64,000 bases of DNA from Azorinus chamasolen (GCA_963576725.1 OY755247.1:13582534-13646533), one strand, 5' to 3'. Counted from the first letter of the stretch, positions 19,425 through 29,177 are shown. The notes: generated by a model not told the origin, from the letters alone. Program-made: numbers and translations.

Positions 19425-19640
19425 CCTCATACCTATGCTTTTTGACACCTCTGTAAAAGTCACTTTTTGAAACCATTGTGATAATTAGAGCATAATGCTC
19501 CATAAAAGCAAATGCCATATTTATCACAATGGTTTCAAACTATATAATTCTAAAAACATTCCTTTTTTCTAGTAAATGCTCCTTTTCATTAGATTTATTC
19601 AAAGAGATTGGGTCTAAAAATAGCCCATGAGGTAATGGGT
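19425..19640. repeat. TTAA-B MITE
   Basis: CCCATTTCCTCATACC to CATGAGGTAATGGG; hairpin arms diverged (GCATAATGCTCCATAAAAGC). Confidence 0.8.
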
Positions 19641-19676
19641 TCACATGATAATCACAGGATCACCTTCATAACTTAA

Positions 19677-19918
19677 CCCTACGCTTGCTATTCACCTCAA
19701 TATACCTACCTGTAAATAGTGAAGACCCAGATGAGACAGCTCCTGCAGGAGCTGTCTCATCAGGGTCTGCACTATTTACAAGTTGATTGTGCAACCAGTG
19801 CACTCCACAGCAGTCATTGCACAGCGAAATACTTGTACACAGTGAAGATACGTGTAATTATACAACAGGGCATGGGTAAAGAAGGAGAAATCTATTTTAG
19901 AATTCAGCAAGAGAAGGG
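19677..19918. repeat. TTAA-E MITE
   Basis: CCCTACGCTTGCTATTCACC to TTCAGCAAGAGAAGGG after TTAA 19673-19676. Hairpin GACCCAGATGAGACAGCTCC / GGAGCTGTCTCATCAGGGTC. Confidence 0.9.
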
Positions 19919-19983
19919 TTTGAGCAGTGTCATAAGCTGGACTTACATGACACAGAATTGCCTTAACACTTAATCTTTGAACC

Positions 19984-20155
19984 ATTTGTAAACAGGGTAG
20001 ACCCAGATCAGACGGCTCCTACAGGATCTGCTCTGTTTGCTTGTGACATAATATAGATTTTATTCTCCTATGTTTATGTACCATTATAAAAATTCAGCAA
20101 CAAATCATTCATGATGTCATTATTTCTTACATGAATATTCATTAGGTAACAGGCT
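19984..20155. repeat. TTAA-A MITE, degenerate
   Basis: Core GGGTAGACCCAGATCAGACG with a truncated right arm, then the subterminal CATGATGTCATTATTTC and a decayed end. Confidence 0.7.
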
Positions 20156-20167
20156 CGCCAGCCTCTT

Positions 20168-20262
20168 TTTGTCTGTCTGTCTCTTTCTCTCCCCCCCCCC
20201 CCCCACTTCTGGTTTAATTGTCTGTCTGTACCCTTGATTTTGTCTGTCTGTTTATCTGTATG
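20168..20262. repeat. CTGT-rich and poly-C low-complexity tract
   Basis: Interspersed CTGTCTGT runs and a run of about 16 C residues near 20195-20211. Confidence 0.9.
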
Positions 20263-20301
20263 TCTGAATGTCTTTCTATAGGTCTTGTCTTATTCTCTAT
20301 T

Positions 20302-20434
20302 TCACATCATTTGCAAGAACCTCCCCATGATCAGATTATCTCCCATATTTTGAATTAAGTCTTGAAGATTGTCCTCCCTTACTTCATTTTCAACAAACTT
20401 CAAAAATTCCATCAGATTGAAAAATGCAGCAAAC
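20302..20434 (-). CDS. Candidate terminal coding exon, unidentified gene C
   Basis: The minus-strand acceptor CACTTATAATTTAG (20448-20435) precedes 43 codons and a TGA at 20304-20302, entering in phase 1. The peptide starts FAAFFNLMEFLKFVENEVRE and continues with DNLQDLIQNMGDNLIMGRFL. It is amphipathic, Phe/Leu/Met-rich and probably helical. A donor-like GAAGTAAGG near 20384 could shorten it, but the frame stays coding-like beyond it. The family is not recognised. Upstream exons would be at higher coordinates. Confidence 0.4.
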
Positions 20435-20491
20435 CTAAATTATAAGTGGAAAGGTCAATCATTTCTAAATCAGTATGAAGGGAATGAATTA

Positions 20492-20563
20492 CAAACGGGA
20501 CAGATCCTGATCTAAGGGCTCCTCTAGGTGCTCTCTGATCTGGATCTACACAATTTGCAATTG
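20492..20563. repeat. Hairpin of the TTAA-A/H type
   Basis: ACAGATCCTGATCTAAGGGC / GCTCTCTGATCTGGATCTAC around CTCCTCTAGG, with diverged outer arms. Confidence 0.6.
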
Positions 20564-20582
20564 TCAGTTCACTCTTATTTTC

Positions 20583-20827
20583 CTCTTTACTCCATGAGTA
20601 ATAATGTAAAGAAATAATGACACCATGGAAATTAATTATATTAATTTTTATAACAGCACAATCATTGAAAGAGGAACTTTTGGTCATGGCAGAAACTGTT
20701 CACTCATATCTATGTTATATCATAAGCAAACAGAGTAGACCCTGATCAGATGGCTCCTGTAGAGCCATCTGATCTAGGTCTACTCTGTTTGCAAAGGCAT
20801 TCAAAGGTATATGTATGGAGAAAAGGG
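20583..20827. repeat. TTAA-A MITE
   Basis: CTCTTTACTCCATGAGTAAT to GGAGAAAAGGG before TTAA 20828-20831; hairpin GATGGCTCC with shortened centre. Confidence 0.85.
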
Positions 20828-20831
20828 TTAA

Positions 20832-20953
20832 CTCTTTGCAGGCTAAGAAAATTGACATCTGCAAATATTGTCTGGTGCTGCAAAAACCAGGAGCTGTCTG
20901 ATCTGGGTCTTCTCTGTTTACAAAGATGTGAATAGGCATTGCTATTAGGTAAT
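20832..20953. repeat. F/TTAA-A chimeric fragment
   Basis: An F-type left end (CTCTTTGCAGGCTAAG) leads into a TTAA-A right arm (CTGTCTGATCTGGGTCTTC). Confidence 0.5.
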
Positions 20954-21078
20954 GGATTTTCAAGCCATTCTATAAGAAATGACAGATGAGATTATTTCAT
21001 TTTGCAAAATCAGCATTTGATGGACTACAAAGTGAATTCTCTGATAAAATTGACATGATTGAACTCTAAGCAATAAAC

Positions 21079-21277
21079 TCTTTGCACGCCAAGCAATTTT
21101 TCACCTGCAGCAATTGTTGTCTGCTTCGATTGTTTAATTAGAACTTTTCTCATTTCTTTGCAAAAATATGTCCAAGGTGTCAAACAATTTGGATCTGGAT
21201 GAGATATTGTGTGGCGCTTCATCTGGATCCAAACTGTTTGCATAGGAATAACGATTTCTCCGCTAGCATGCAAAGAG
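21079..21277. repeat. F-family MITE, complete
   Basis: CTCTTTGCACGCCAAGC to GCTAGCATGCAAAGAG before TTAA 21278-21281. Core CAAACAATTTGGATCTGGAT and ATCTGGATCCAAACTGTTTG. Confidence 0.8.
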
Positions 21278-21389
21278 TTAAGTATTGTGTCATCTGTAAA
21301 AAAGCTTTTTCATTTGTTTCCATCATCCATTTGAATGGGCTAACAATTAACCCTAAAAGCATGGGCACCAAGTATATAAGACCATTGCA

Positions 21390-21456
21390 ATCACTGAAGA
21401 CCCAGATCAGATAGCTAGTGCGGGAACCTTTTGATCTGGGTCTTCACTGTTTGTCA
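21390..21456. repeat. TTAA-H-like hairpin
   Basis: CACTGAAGACCCAGATCAG / TGATCTGGGTCTTCACTG with a degraded centre. Both arms here carry CCCAGAT, unlike most copies. Confidence 0.6.
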
Positions 21457-21569
21457 TAAAAATTATTGTCTTCACTGACAAATTTTGTTGAATTAAGGAT
21501 CAGACAGTCAGGCAAGCATCACAGTGGCAAACAATTTGAATATGGACGAGACACCCGGGTTATCTATCA

Positions 21570-21762
21570 CAGAGGTCCAGATAAGATGCACAAACTAAAA
21601 CATTTTCAAGAATAACTTCTTTATTTCTCCACCAGATCCTTTGTTGTGACCACTCTTTAGAATCTTCTCGAAGAGACGATTCTAAAGAGTGGTCACAACA
21701 TAGGATTTGACGGAGAAATGAAGATTTTAGTTTTTGAGTATTCACACTTATCTGTTGCTTTG
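21570..21762. repeat. Family D MITE, complete
   Basis: CAGAGGTCCAGATAAGATGC to CACACTTATCTGTTGCTTTG; both arms TTGTGACCACTCTTTAGAAT and its partner are present. Confidence 0.85.
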
Positions 21763-21839
21763 ATACCATCTTATCTGGATCTGAACTTGTTACAGTTAAC
21801 CGTTTGAATGCAGTAAACTAGTGTTCTGGCATTTATTAA

Positions 21840-22066
21840 CCCAATAACTCAAAGGCTATTTTAAGATCCAACCTCTTTAAATAAATCTACCAAAAAGGAG
21901 CAATTATATTAACTAGAGAACAGGAAAATTATAGAATTTTGTAGTTTGGAACCATTGTGATAAATAGAGCATTTGCTCATACAGGAGCAAATGCTCTATT
22001 TATCAAAATGGTTTCAGGAAGTGACTATTACAGAGGCATAGAAAGGTGTATTTATGGAGGAAATGA
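21840..22066. repeat. TTAA-B MITE, complete
   Basis: CCCAATAACTCAAAGGC to GGAGGAAATGA between TTAA sites; hairpin GCATTTGCTCATACAGGAGC. Confidence 0.85.
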
Positions 22067-22070
22067 TTAA

Positions 22071-22172
22071 CAGTGTAGACTCAGATCAGAGCCCAGGCTT
22101 CAGTAGGAGCCGTCTGATCTGGGTTTACTCTGTTTGCAAAGGCATAGGAAGGCATATTTATGGAGTAACGGC
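22071..22172. repeat. TTAA-A fragment
   Basis: It abuts the previous TTAA directly: hairpin AGTGTAGACTCAGATCAG / CTGATCTGGGTTTACTC and right end TGGAGTAACGGC before TTAA. Confidence 0.7.
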
Positions 22173-22176
22173 TTAA

Positions 22177-22340
22177 CCTGATGAGCAAAATGTCTGTAAA
22201 AAATATTATTTACTTCGATTTTCGCATTTCTTTTCAAAAATACAGTGTTAAACAGTCTGGATCCTGCTGAGTTGCAGAGTTACTCAACATCTCATCTGGA
22301 TCCAAACAGTTTGCAGAAGTCATCACATAATCGCCTGTAC
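22177..22340. repeat. F-family MITE, partial
   Basis: AACAGTCTGGATCCTGCTG...CATCTCATCTGGATCCAAAC with GAGTTACTC at the centre. Confidence 0.7.
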
Positions 22341-22774
22341 CATGTCTATTATAAATACCTATGTAATTTCCATATATCAATTCTTCAAACTTTTGAAAAG
22401 CTGGTAATCTCCGGCTGTCAAATCAATTGGTAATAAACAAACAGTTCATTTTGGTAACCATGGCAATTGAATTTTCAATTCTAATAATGTCTTTTCTTAT
22501 GACAAGTCAAATACAGTATCAAAATGTCTGGGAAACATACCAGTTTTTAATTCTCTTCATAAGTGATATTTCTTTTCTCCCACTCAATGAAATTATTTTA
22601 ATTATTACCCATATCTTCCATGTCTAATTTTCTATCCCCATACTTTATTGCCATATTACATAAGCTTGTAATGAAACTTGAAATTTGCATGGGTTGAAAC
22701 TTTTAATAAATAACCATTTACTCTGCAAGTATACTACACTATATATAATCCCATTTCTAAACGAATATTAATAA
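22341..22774. other. No gene accepted (gap)
   Basis: A hydrophobic 66-codon plus-strand frame lies at 22427-22627, and a donor-like GTATGT on the minus strand ends near 22532. Neither has convincing partners. Confidence 0.3.
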
Positions 22775-23901
22775 AAGACTTTATTACTGCATGAATATTC
22801 ATAGACTGAATGTTTTATAATTACACTGGAGACCCGTTACAACGCGGGGGTTCGGGGACATAAAATTCAACCTGCATTATATACGGAACCGCGTTGTAAC
22901 AGGTTTTTTTATCTGGGTACTTACATAAACTAATTTCGAACGAAATTGACTTGTTTACTTTGTTTCCCCGCTCACTCACGTACTGGAAAGGTTCAACGTA
23001 ATTATACAAAATTACAAATTAAATCGAGTATGATTTCAAGCAACCAAGTATATTTCATAAAACAAGCCTGTTGACGGGATGTAATTGCATCTGGGCCTGT
23101 CAACCACCTAATCCGATTAAAACCTGCTGTGTAAAACAATAAATATGGCTGTCACTGTTTTCAGAAAATGAAAGTTCACAGTCATGTGATGTTGCATGTG
23201 ATTTATTGGGGTTTTAAATTTCATTTGATTGGTCAAAGGGTACACACCCTTTTCTGCATTAGCATATAACCTCCAACCCCGCACTGGGTTTAGATTTCTA
23301 ATGATGTTTGTTTTTCATAATTAAAGTGCGAACTTTTGTGGCTTTGACAGTGAACAAATTCAGTACACGTGCATCTCAATTATACACACAATAAATTTGT
23401 GACGAAAGTTATGCAGTTAAGATTTTACTGGTTCCCGTGCGCATGATACGAGCCGGTAATCAGCTGTGTGTATTACATTCATGGCGGCATATATACGAGT
23501 TGATAGAGTTGTCAGTTTTTCACATGTAAGATTGTCTTCAATTGTTTATGTAGGGACCGGTGTTTGTTTTTATCCTTAAGCCTGCTGCGGGCGCATAAGT
23601 TTACCTAAGTTTATTTCATGTTTCATTGCGATATTCAATCATATTATAAATAAGGTATTTACAAAAAAAATTAAGTGACACAGACCACCCGCGTTATATT
23701 GGATACCGCGGTAAAACGGTCCGCGTTATAACGGGTCTCCAGTGTACATTACTTGTATACATTTATAACGAACTATTCCGTTTTGACAGCAATAGATCTC
23801 TATTATTCCATAAGCAAACAGAGAAGACCCTACAGGAGCTGTCTGATTTGGGTCTGCTCTGTTTGCAAATTTGCGAAAAGTCATCAAAATGAGGGAAAGG
23901 G
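22775..23901. repeat. TTAA-A MITE split by a 921-bp TA element
   Basis: The left piece (GCATGAATATTCATAG to about 22823) and right piece (from 23745, GCAAACAGAGAAGACCC to GAGGGAAAGGG, TTAA 23902-23905) belong to one element. Confidence 0.7.
22824..23744 (+). mobile_element. Tc1/mariner-like TIR element, non-autonomous
   Basis: Terminal repeats CACTGGAGACCCGTTACAAC and GTTATAACGGGTCTCCAGTG with TA on both sides (22822-22823, 23745-23746). No transposase is present. Near 23480 an ATG opens 15 codons (MAAYIRVDRVVSFSH) followed by GTAAGATTG, like a 5' exon plus donor, so it may be an internal deletion derivative that kept the promoter and first exon of a larger parent. Confidence 0.8.
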
Positions 23902-23905
23902 TTAA

Positions 23906-24310
23906 ATGAAATTTAGATCAAAACAATTCAACCCTTGTTGTTATTCTCGTTATTTACAATGCAGCATGAATAACTAACTACAAATGTCAAAATGTTCTGA
24001 TACTTCTGATATCAATCGCATTGGCCATCCAGTGGCCTTGATGAGAATACAAAATACAAACATAAAGCATTTTGTGAAGTAAGATTATGTCTGTTTTATT
24101 TGGTCACATGATATTAATTGTTTGTTGTTACTAAAAACAGATTGATTTGTGAGCAGTGTTGTAATAACTAAGAAATAAAATTGAAAAGAAAATGAACGTT
24201 ACAAAGATAGTGTCTAGTGTTTATCTGAATGGGCCCTAAAGCAGTCACAGAAATTAAATTTGTTGATTTCTTCTTCTTTCTTGGTGTTGAATTTGCAAAG
24301 ATTGATTTTT
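23906..24310. other. No gene accepted (gap)
   Basis: A minus-strand frame ending at TAG 24216-24214 includes a Lys/Glu-rich stretch from a purine tract. It runs into the neighbouring MITE without a good acceptor, so it is not called. Confidence 0.3.
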
Positions 24311-24314
24311 TTAA

Positions 24315-24556
24315 CCTTTCGCTTGCTATTCACGTCAATATACCTACCTGTAAATAGTGAAGACCCAGATGAGACAGCTCCTGCAGGAGCAGTCTCATCA
24401 GGGTCTGCACTATTTACAAGTTGATTGTGCAACCACTGCACTCCACAGCAGTGATTTCATAGCGAAATACTTGTACACAGTGAAGATATATGTAATTATA
24501 CAACAGGACATGGGTAAAGAAGGAGAAATGTATTTTAAAATTCAGCAAGCGAAGGG
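24315..24556. repeat. TTAA-E MITE, complete
   Basis: CCTTTCGCTTGCTATTCACG to CAGCAAGCGAAGGG between TTAA sites; core AGACAGCTCCTGCAGGAGC. Confidence 0.9.
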
Positions 24557-24581
24557 TTAAGAGAATTCTGTTCAACTTAAC

Positions 24582-24630
24582 TCTTTGTACACTTAGTATT
24601 TTTTCGTCTGTAACAATAATTATTGTCATC
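24582..24630. repeat. F-family left-end fragment
   Basis: TTAACTCTTTGTACACTTAG followed by the usual AATAATTATTGTC region; the rest is absent. Confidence 0.5.
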
Positions 24631-24642
24631 TTAAATTCCTAA

Positions 24643-24875
24643 CCCTTTCCCTGTTCAATATTCACATAAAAATAATGATATAATGAATATTTATTAGCAG
24701 AATTTTCATAATGCAAACTTGCCAAGGGAATTTTTTGCTCTGCCAAAAAAACCCAATATCATCTCATAAGCAAACACAGCAGACCCTGATCAGATGGCTC
24801 CCAAATTTAGAAGCCATCTGATCTGGGTCTACTCTCTTGGCAAATGTGTGAAAACACTTTTATATGAAGGAAAGG
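24643..24875. repeat. TTAA-A MITE
   Basis: CCCTTTCCCTGTTCAATATT to GAAGGAAAGG; hairpin GATGGCTCCCAAATTTAGAAGCC. Confidence 0.85.
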
Positions 24876-24878
24876 ATA

Positions 24879-25030
24879 ACCCTTACAGTGTGGGTAACTA
24901 GTCACTCTCATCAGGATCTGCACTGTTTGTCAAGTTATACTTTTCTTTAGAAAAAATATCTAAACATTCACCATAAGCTTGATCTGTTTGAATTTGGAAT
25001 AGTCCATTTGAAAATTCAGCGTTGTAAGGG
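24879..25030. repeat. TTAA-H MITE, left arm deleted
   Basis: CCCTTACAGTGTGGG start and CAGCGTTGTAAGGG end before TTAA 25031-25034; only the ACTCTCATCAGGATCTGC arm remains. Confidence 0.7.
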
Positions 25031-25039
25031 TTAAAGTAA

Positions 25040-25140
25040 AATTGCTCTAATTTCTTTGCAAAAAGTATGGTCAAAGTCTCAATAGTGTTGATATTCATTA
25101 GGCCAAGTTAGTCTCATCTGGATCCAAACTTTTTGTATAA
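25040..25140. repeat. F-family fragment
   Basis: Right arm CTCATCTGGATCCAAAC, with the left arm largely lost. Confidence 0.5.
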
Positions 25141-25220
25141 CTTAGTAATCACAGTTTTACATCTTGAGTGCAGAGTTTACCCATTACTCCATGAATACAC
25201 GCATTCGCAAACAAATTTAA

Positions 25221-25462
25221 ACCTTCGCTTGCTGAATTTTAAAATACATTTCTCCTTCTTTACCCATGCCCTGTTGTATAATTACATATATCTTCACTGT
25301 GTACAAATATTTCGCTGTGAAATCACTGCTGTGGAGTGCATTGGTTGCACAATCGACTTGTAAATAGTGCAGACCCTGATGAGACTGCTCCTGCAGGAGC
25401 TGTCTCATCTGGGTTTTCACTATTTACAGGTAGGTATATTGACGCGAATAGCAAGCCAAGGG
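25221..25462. repeat. TTAA-E MITE
   Basis: In reverse orientation to 24315: CCTTCGCTTGCTGAATTTT to GAATAGCAAGCCAAGGG, TTAA on the right. Confidence 0.9.
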
Positions 25463-25466
25463 TTAA

Positions 25467-25730
25467 AGAAGACCCAGATAGGAGCTCTGCTCTGTTTGTA
25501 ATATAGATAGATTGTATGACTCTTCAGTTTCTGAAATGGCCAAAAGTTCCTATGCCCATATCGAGGGCTTGGTGCAAAACTATTCTAACGCTTTCACAAA
25601 ATGAAGTGAAGGAGTTAGAATAGTTTTGCACCAAGCCCTCGAAAAAAAAATTATGCTATTATGAAAAATAATCTAATTTATTTTCATGACACCATTATTT
25701 CTTACCTGAATATTCATGACGGAAAGGGTT
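25467..25730. repeat. TTAA-A fragment interrupted by a G hairpin
   Basis: Core remnant GAAGACCCAGATAGGAGC, then the usual tail (AAAGTTCCTATGCCCATA / TTATGCTATTATGAAAAA) split by the G hairpin at 25561-25644. Ends GACGGAAAGGG. Confidence 0.65.
25561..25644. repeat. Family G hairpin
   Basis: TCGAGGGCTTGGTGCAAAAC ... GTTTTGCACCAAGCCCTCGA around CTTTCACAAAATGAAGTG, inserted in a TTAA-A tail. Confidence 0.85.
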
Positions 25731-25734
25731 AGAT

Positions 25735-25921
25735 TAATTGTCATAATAGTACATGGATATGAGAATATTCGACAATAGCAGAAACTGTAAAGTCCTTTAT
25801 ATATTATATTATAAGGAAACAGAGCAGACCCTGACCAGAAGGCTCCTACAGGAGCCGTCAGATCTGGGTCTACTTTGTTTTCAAAGGCATTATGAGTAAG
25901 GCGTATTTATGGAGTAAAGGG
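25735..25921. repeat. TTAA-A MITE, left end shared
   Basis: Begins in the ATTAATTGTCATAATAG subterminal region; hairpin AAGGCTCCTACAGGAGCCGT; ends GGAGTAAAGGG before TTAA 25922-25925. Confidence 0.8.
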
Positions 25922-25925
25922 TTAA

Positions 25926-26250
25926 GGCATACACAGGAGCTTGGTTTTTACAAAATTACCTCATAAATTACATTCATGAAACCCAGTGTGCTAAAACATT
26001 TCTTACACCATAAGAATTTCTGTTATAAATTTTAAGGTTTGACACTAATATACATCAATATTGTACTCTTAAATTTTGTCTTGGTAATAAATTTCAGGCA
26101 CAGAAAATCTGGAAGAGGGAGTGTGTGTGTGTGTGTGTGGGGGGGGGGACTTGAAGTTGACTATGCTGACTATGTAGGCCATAGCTAATTTCATGCAAGA
26201 TATTCCAATCCATTCATTTTTGACTGAGACAAAATTAGGTAGCCCTATAC
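25926..26250. other. No gene recognised; GT/poly-G tract inside
   Basis: A (GT)n run passes into about ten G residues at 26121-26149. Nothing else is recognisable. Confidence 0.5.
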
Positions 26251-26265
26251 ATGTAACAAATAATG

Positions 26266-26735
26266 ACATCATGAATATTTATAAGCTGATTTTATAACGT
26301 ACGAGGTACACATGAATATTAAATTTTATAAGCTGATTTTTTATAAACATGAATATTTATAAGCTGATTTTTTATAATGTACGAGGTACACATGAATATT
26401 TATAAGCTGACTTTTATAATGTACGAGGTACACATGAATGTTTATAAGCTGACTTTATAATGTACGAGGTACACATGAATGTTTATAAGCTGACTTTATA
26501 ATGTACGAGGTACACATGAATATTTATAAGCTGACTTTATAATGTACGAGGTACACATGAATGTTTATAAGCTGACTTTTATAATGTACGAGGTACACAT
26601 GAATATTTATAAGCTGACTTTATAATGTACGAGGTACACATGAATGTTTATAAGCTGACTTTATAATGTACGAGGTACACATGAATGTTTATAAGCTGAC
26701 TTTATAATGTACGAGGTACACATGAATATTTTGAT
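26266..26735. repeat. 41-bp minisatellite from a TTAA-A arm
   Basis: About ten units contain GTACGAGGTACACATGAAT and TTTATAAGCTGACTTTATA. The array starts in a TTAA-A subterminal segment (GACATCATGAATATTTATAA) and returns to that element (GGTAGTAGCTGTAGAGTC), so it grew inside a MITE. Confidence 0.9.
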
Positions 26736-26835
26736 AATGGTAGTAGCTGTAGAGTCAGGTCTGTTATAATTTCCTACAGGAGCTGTCTGATCTGGGGTCT
26801 ACTCTGTTTGCAATAGCATGAAAGAGCATGGAATT
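26736..26835. repeat. TTAA-A right portion
   Basis: The continuation of the MITE carrying the minisatellite: CTACAGGAGCTGTCTGATC and the TCTACTCTGTTTGC arm. The left arm is missing. Confidence 0.7.
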
Positions 26836-26934
26836 AGTGTTACAAGTCAAATACTGACATGCAGATGATAATAAAGTCTTTGAATTTATAATCAAATTCA
26901 AAGTGGTTATAGTAATGTGTAAGTATGTGGATAA

Positions 26935-27168
26935 AATTTATCCATAAATACACTTTTCTACTCCTTTGCAAACAGTGTAGACCCAGACCAGACAGCTCCT
27001 GTAAGAGCTGTCTGAACTGGGTCTGCTCTGTTTGCTATGACATACTATAGAATATGATTCTACAGTTTCTTCCATGGCCAAACATTCCTGTGTCCATGTG
27101 CTATTATAAAAATTCATCTAATTAATATTCATAGTGTCATTATTTAATGAATACTCATGGAGTAAAGG
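26935..27168. repeat. TTAA-A MITE
   Basis: Core GTGTAGACCCAGACCAGACA / GTCTGAACTGGGTCTGCTC; right end CATGGAGTAAAGGG. Confidence 0.8.
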
Positions 27169-27302
27169 GTGAACATGGGTGAACATTTATGCATGAATAG
27201 ATCATTTCATAAATATTCGTAAACTTAATATTTATAATGTAAATTTTTCAAGGAAAATTTTGGCTTCAGCCGGTGCTAAGGGGCGTGAGTAGTGTTTCAC
27301 TT

Positions 27303-27391
27303 TTAATTACTACTCATGAACAGATTCAATAAAACTGAGTCTGCAATTTTCTCTTTTGGCATTGCTAATTTTGTTTTCGAAGGATCACCCA
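27303..27391 (-). CDS. Candidate terminal coding exon, unidentified gene D
   Basis: A minus-strand acceptor (TTTTTGTCTGATATTCTGAAAG) precedes 28 codons, GDPSKTKLAMPKEKIADSVL then LNLFMSSN, and a TAA at 27305-27303. It enters in phase 1, with two bases completing a codon. The pyrimidine tract lies in what appears to be the edge of a TTAA-A element, so the splice site may be MITE-derived. The family is unknown. This is the weakest of the minus-strand terminal-exon candidates. Confidence 0.3.
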
Positions 27392-27404
27392 CTTTCAGAA
27401 TATC

Positions 27405-27550
27405 AGACAAAAACTGTAGGATGATATATTTATACATATTATACCATAAGCAAACAGAGCAGACCCTGATCCGAAGTCTCCAATAGGAGTCATTGGATCT
27501 GGGTCTACTCTGTCTGCAAGACATGAAAAGGCATTTAAATAAAGGAAAGG
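27405..27550. repeat. TTAA-A MITE, left end lost
   Basis: Core GCAGACCCTGATCCGAAGTC / TTGGATCTGGGTCTACTC and right end AAATAAAGGAAAGG. Confidence 0.75.
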
Positions 27551-27563
27551 AATATTGCATTAA

Positions 27564-27810
27564 CCCTAAGTCCCTTCATATAAATGTGTTTTCACGCATC
27601 TGCAAACAGAGTAGACCCAGATCAGATGGCTCTTACAAGAGCCGTCTGATTAGGGTCTGCTCTGTTTGCTAATGGAATTTGAAAGATGTTTCTTTACTTT
27701 CTAAAATGGCTACAATGTTCCACTTTCCATATTTTATCATAACTTTTAATTTTGTCCATGATTATTCAGTAGGTATTGAAATTTGGACTAAACATAGAAC
27801 AGGGAATGGG
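27564..27810. repeat. TTAA-A MITE, complete
   Basis: CCCTAAGTCCCTTCATATAA to ACAGGGAATGGG between TTAA sites; hairpin GATGGCTCTTACAAGAGCC, where the centre changed symmetrically. Confidence 0.9.
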
Positions 27811-27956
27811 TTAACCAATTATTCTAAGAAATACAAGTACGCATCAATAGGTCAAGGAATATCTGGAAGGCAGGTGTTTCGAATTAACGAGCTTTTCATG
27901 AAAGTTTGCCATGAAAAACAAAACAAAAATGGCCAAGACCATTAAACTCTTTGCAT

Positions 27957-28119
27957 GCTAGCGGCAAATTTGGATCTAGAATATCAAAACAGTTTGAATC
28001 CAATCTGAGTCTTCAGGCTCAAAACTATTTGTCATTGGCTAACTTTGAGAAGTACACCACTGCCACAATATTTTAGACCATATATATATATATATATATA
28101 TATATAGCTAAGCAAAGAG
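27957..28119. repeat. F-family MITE with TA microsatellite
   Basis: ACTCTTTGCATGCTAGCGGC to GCTAAGCAAAGAG before TTAA 28120-28123; a (TA)13-type run at 28080-28106 lies inside. Confidence 0.7.
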
Positions 28120-28123
28120 TTAA

Positions 28124-28766
28124 CCCTTTTCTTCATACATATGCATGCTCATGCCTTTACAAACAGAATAGACCCTGATCAGTCTTCTCTGTATGCTTAT
28201 AAAATGATAATAGATCTGCTTCTACAGTTTCTACAAGTCTACTGTCTGATCAATGCCTACTTTCTGATCGATGTATGCTGTCTGATCAATGTCCACTGTC
28301 TGATCAATGTCTACTGTCTGATCAAGTTCACTATCTGATCAATGTCTACTGTCTGATCAATGTCTAATGTCTGATCAATGTCTACTGTCTGGTCAATGTC
28401 TACTGTCTGATCAATGTCTACTGTCTGATCAAGTCTACTGTCTGATCAAGTCCACTGTCTGATCAAGTCCACTGTATGATCAATGTTCACTGTCTGATCA
28501 AGTCTACTGTCTGATCAATGTCTACTGTCTGATCAATGTCTAATGTCTGATCAATGTCTACTGTCTGGTCAATGTCTACTGTCTGATCAATGTCTACTGT
28601 CTGATCAAGTCTACTGTCTGATCAAGTCCACTGTCTGATCAATGTCCACTGTCTGATCAAGTCTACTGTCTGATCAATGTCTACTGTCTGATCAATGTCT
28701 ACTGTCTGATCAATGTCCATTGTCTGATCAATGTCTACTCTGTTTGCAAAAGCATTAATGCATTTT
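28124..28766. repeat. TTAA-A element expanded into a minisatellite
   Basis: Starts CCCTTTTCTTCATACATATG. From about 28221 to 28745 about 30 units of 15-18 bp follow, such as TCTACTGTCTGATCAATG and TCCACTGTCTGATCAAG. They are derived from the TCTGATC core arm, and the array closes with TCTACTCTGTTTGCAAAAGC. Confidence 0.9.
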
Positions 28767-28961
28767 TGCGCCTCTTTTAAAGTCACATTTTGAAACCATT
28801 GTGATAAATAGAGCATTTACTCCATAGGAGCAAATGCTCTATTTATCACAATTGTTTCTAAACTACACAATTCTAAAATGTTCCTTTTCTCTAGTAAATG
28901 CTCCTTTTTGGTAGATTTATTCAAAAAGGTTGGGTCTAAAAATAGCCTTTGAGGGAATGGG
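28767..28961. repeat. TTAA-B MITE, fused on the left
   Basis: Joined to the preceding element without a TTAA; hairpin GCATTTACTCCATAGGAGC; ends GAGGGAATGGG before TTAA. Confidence 0.8.
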
Positions 28962-29072
28962 TTAAAAGGCATTCCTATGATGGAGAGTGTTTTAAAGTAA
29001 AGCAAAACCTGTATTTAATGCTTGTAAAAGGAAATAAACCCTCTGATGGCAGGACATGACTGTGTGAGCTGT

Positions 29073-29150
29073 TATTTGCAAACAGTATAGACCCAGACCC
29101 GATGTCTGCACTGTTTGTCACTGAAACTCATCTTGCAAATTATACCCTTT
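29073..29150. repeat. TTAA-H fragment
   Basis: CAAACAGTATAGACCCAGAC and GTCTGCACTGTTTGTC with no centre. Confidence 0.55.
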
Positions 29151-29177
29151 CATACTGAATGGATTTTATCGTTTTAA

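Noticed and set aside
22427..22627. Hydrophobic 66-codon plus-strand frame
   Set aside because: The composition reflects AT-rich codons; no partner exons or start context.
24214..24441. Minus-strand frame with a Lys/Glu-rich stretch
   Set aside because: Most of it is TTAA-E sequence and a purine tract, and there is no acceptor.
27815..27945. Plus-strand frame following a TTAA-A element
   Set aside because: About 42 open codons on both strands with no usable splice pair; chance is likely in AT-rich DNA.
28221..28745. CRISPR-like regular repeats
   Set aside because: Direct tandem units without distinct spacers, in an animal genome, embedded in a MITE.
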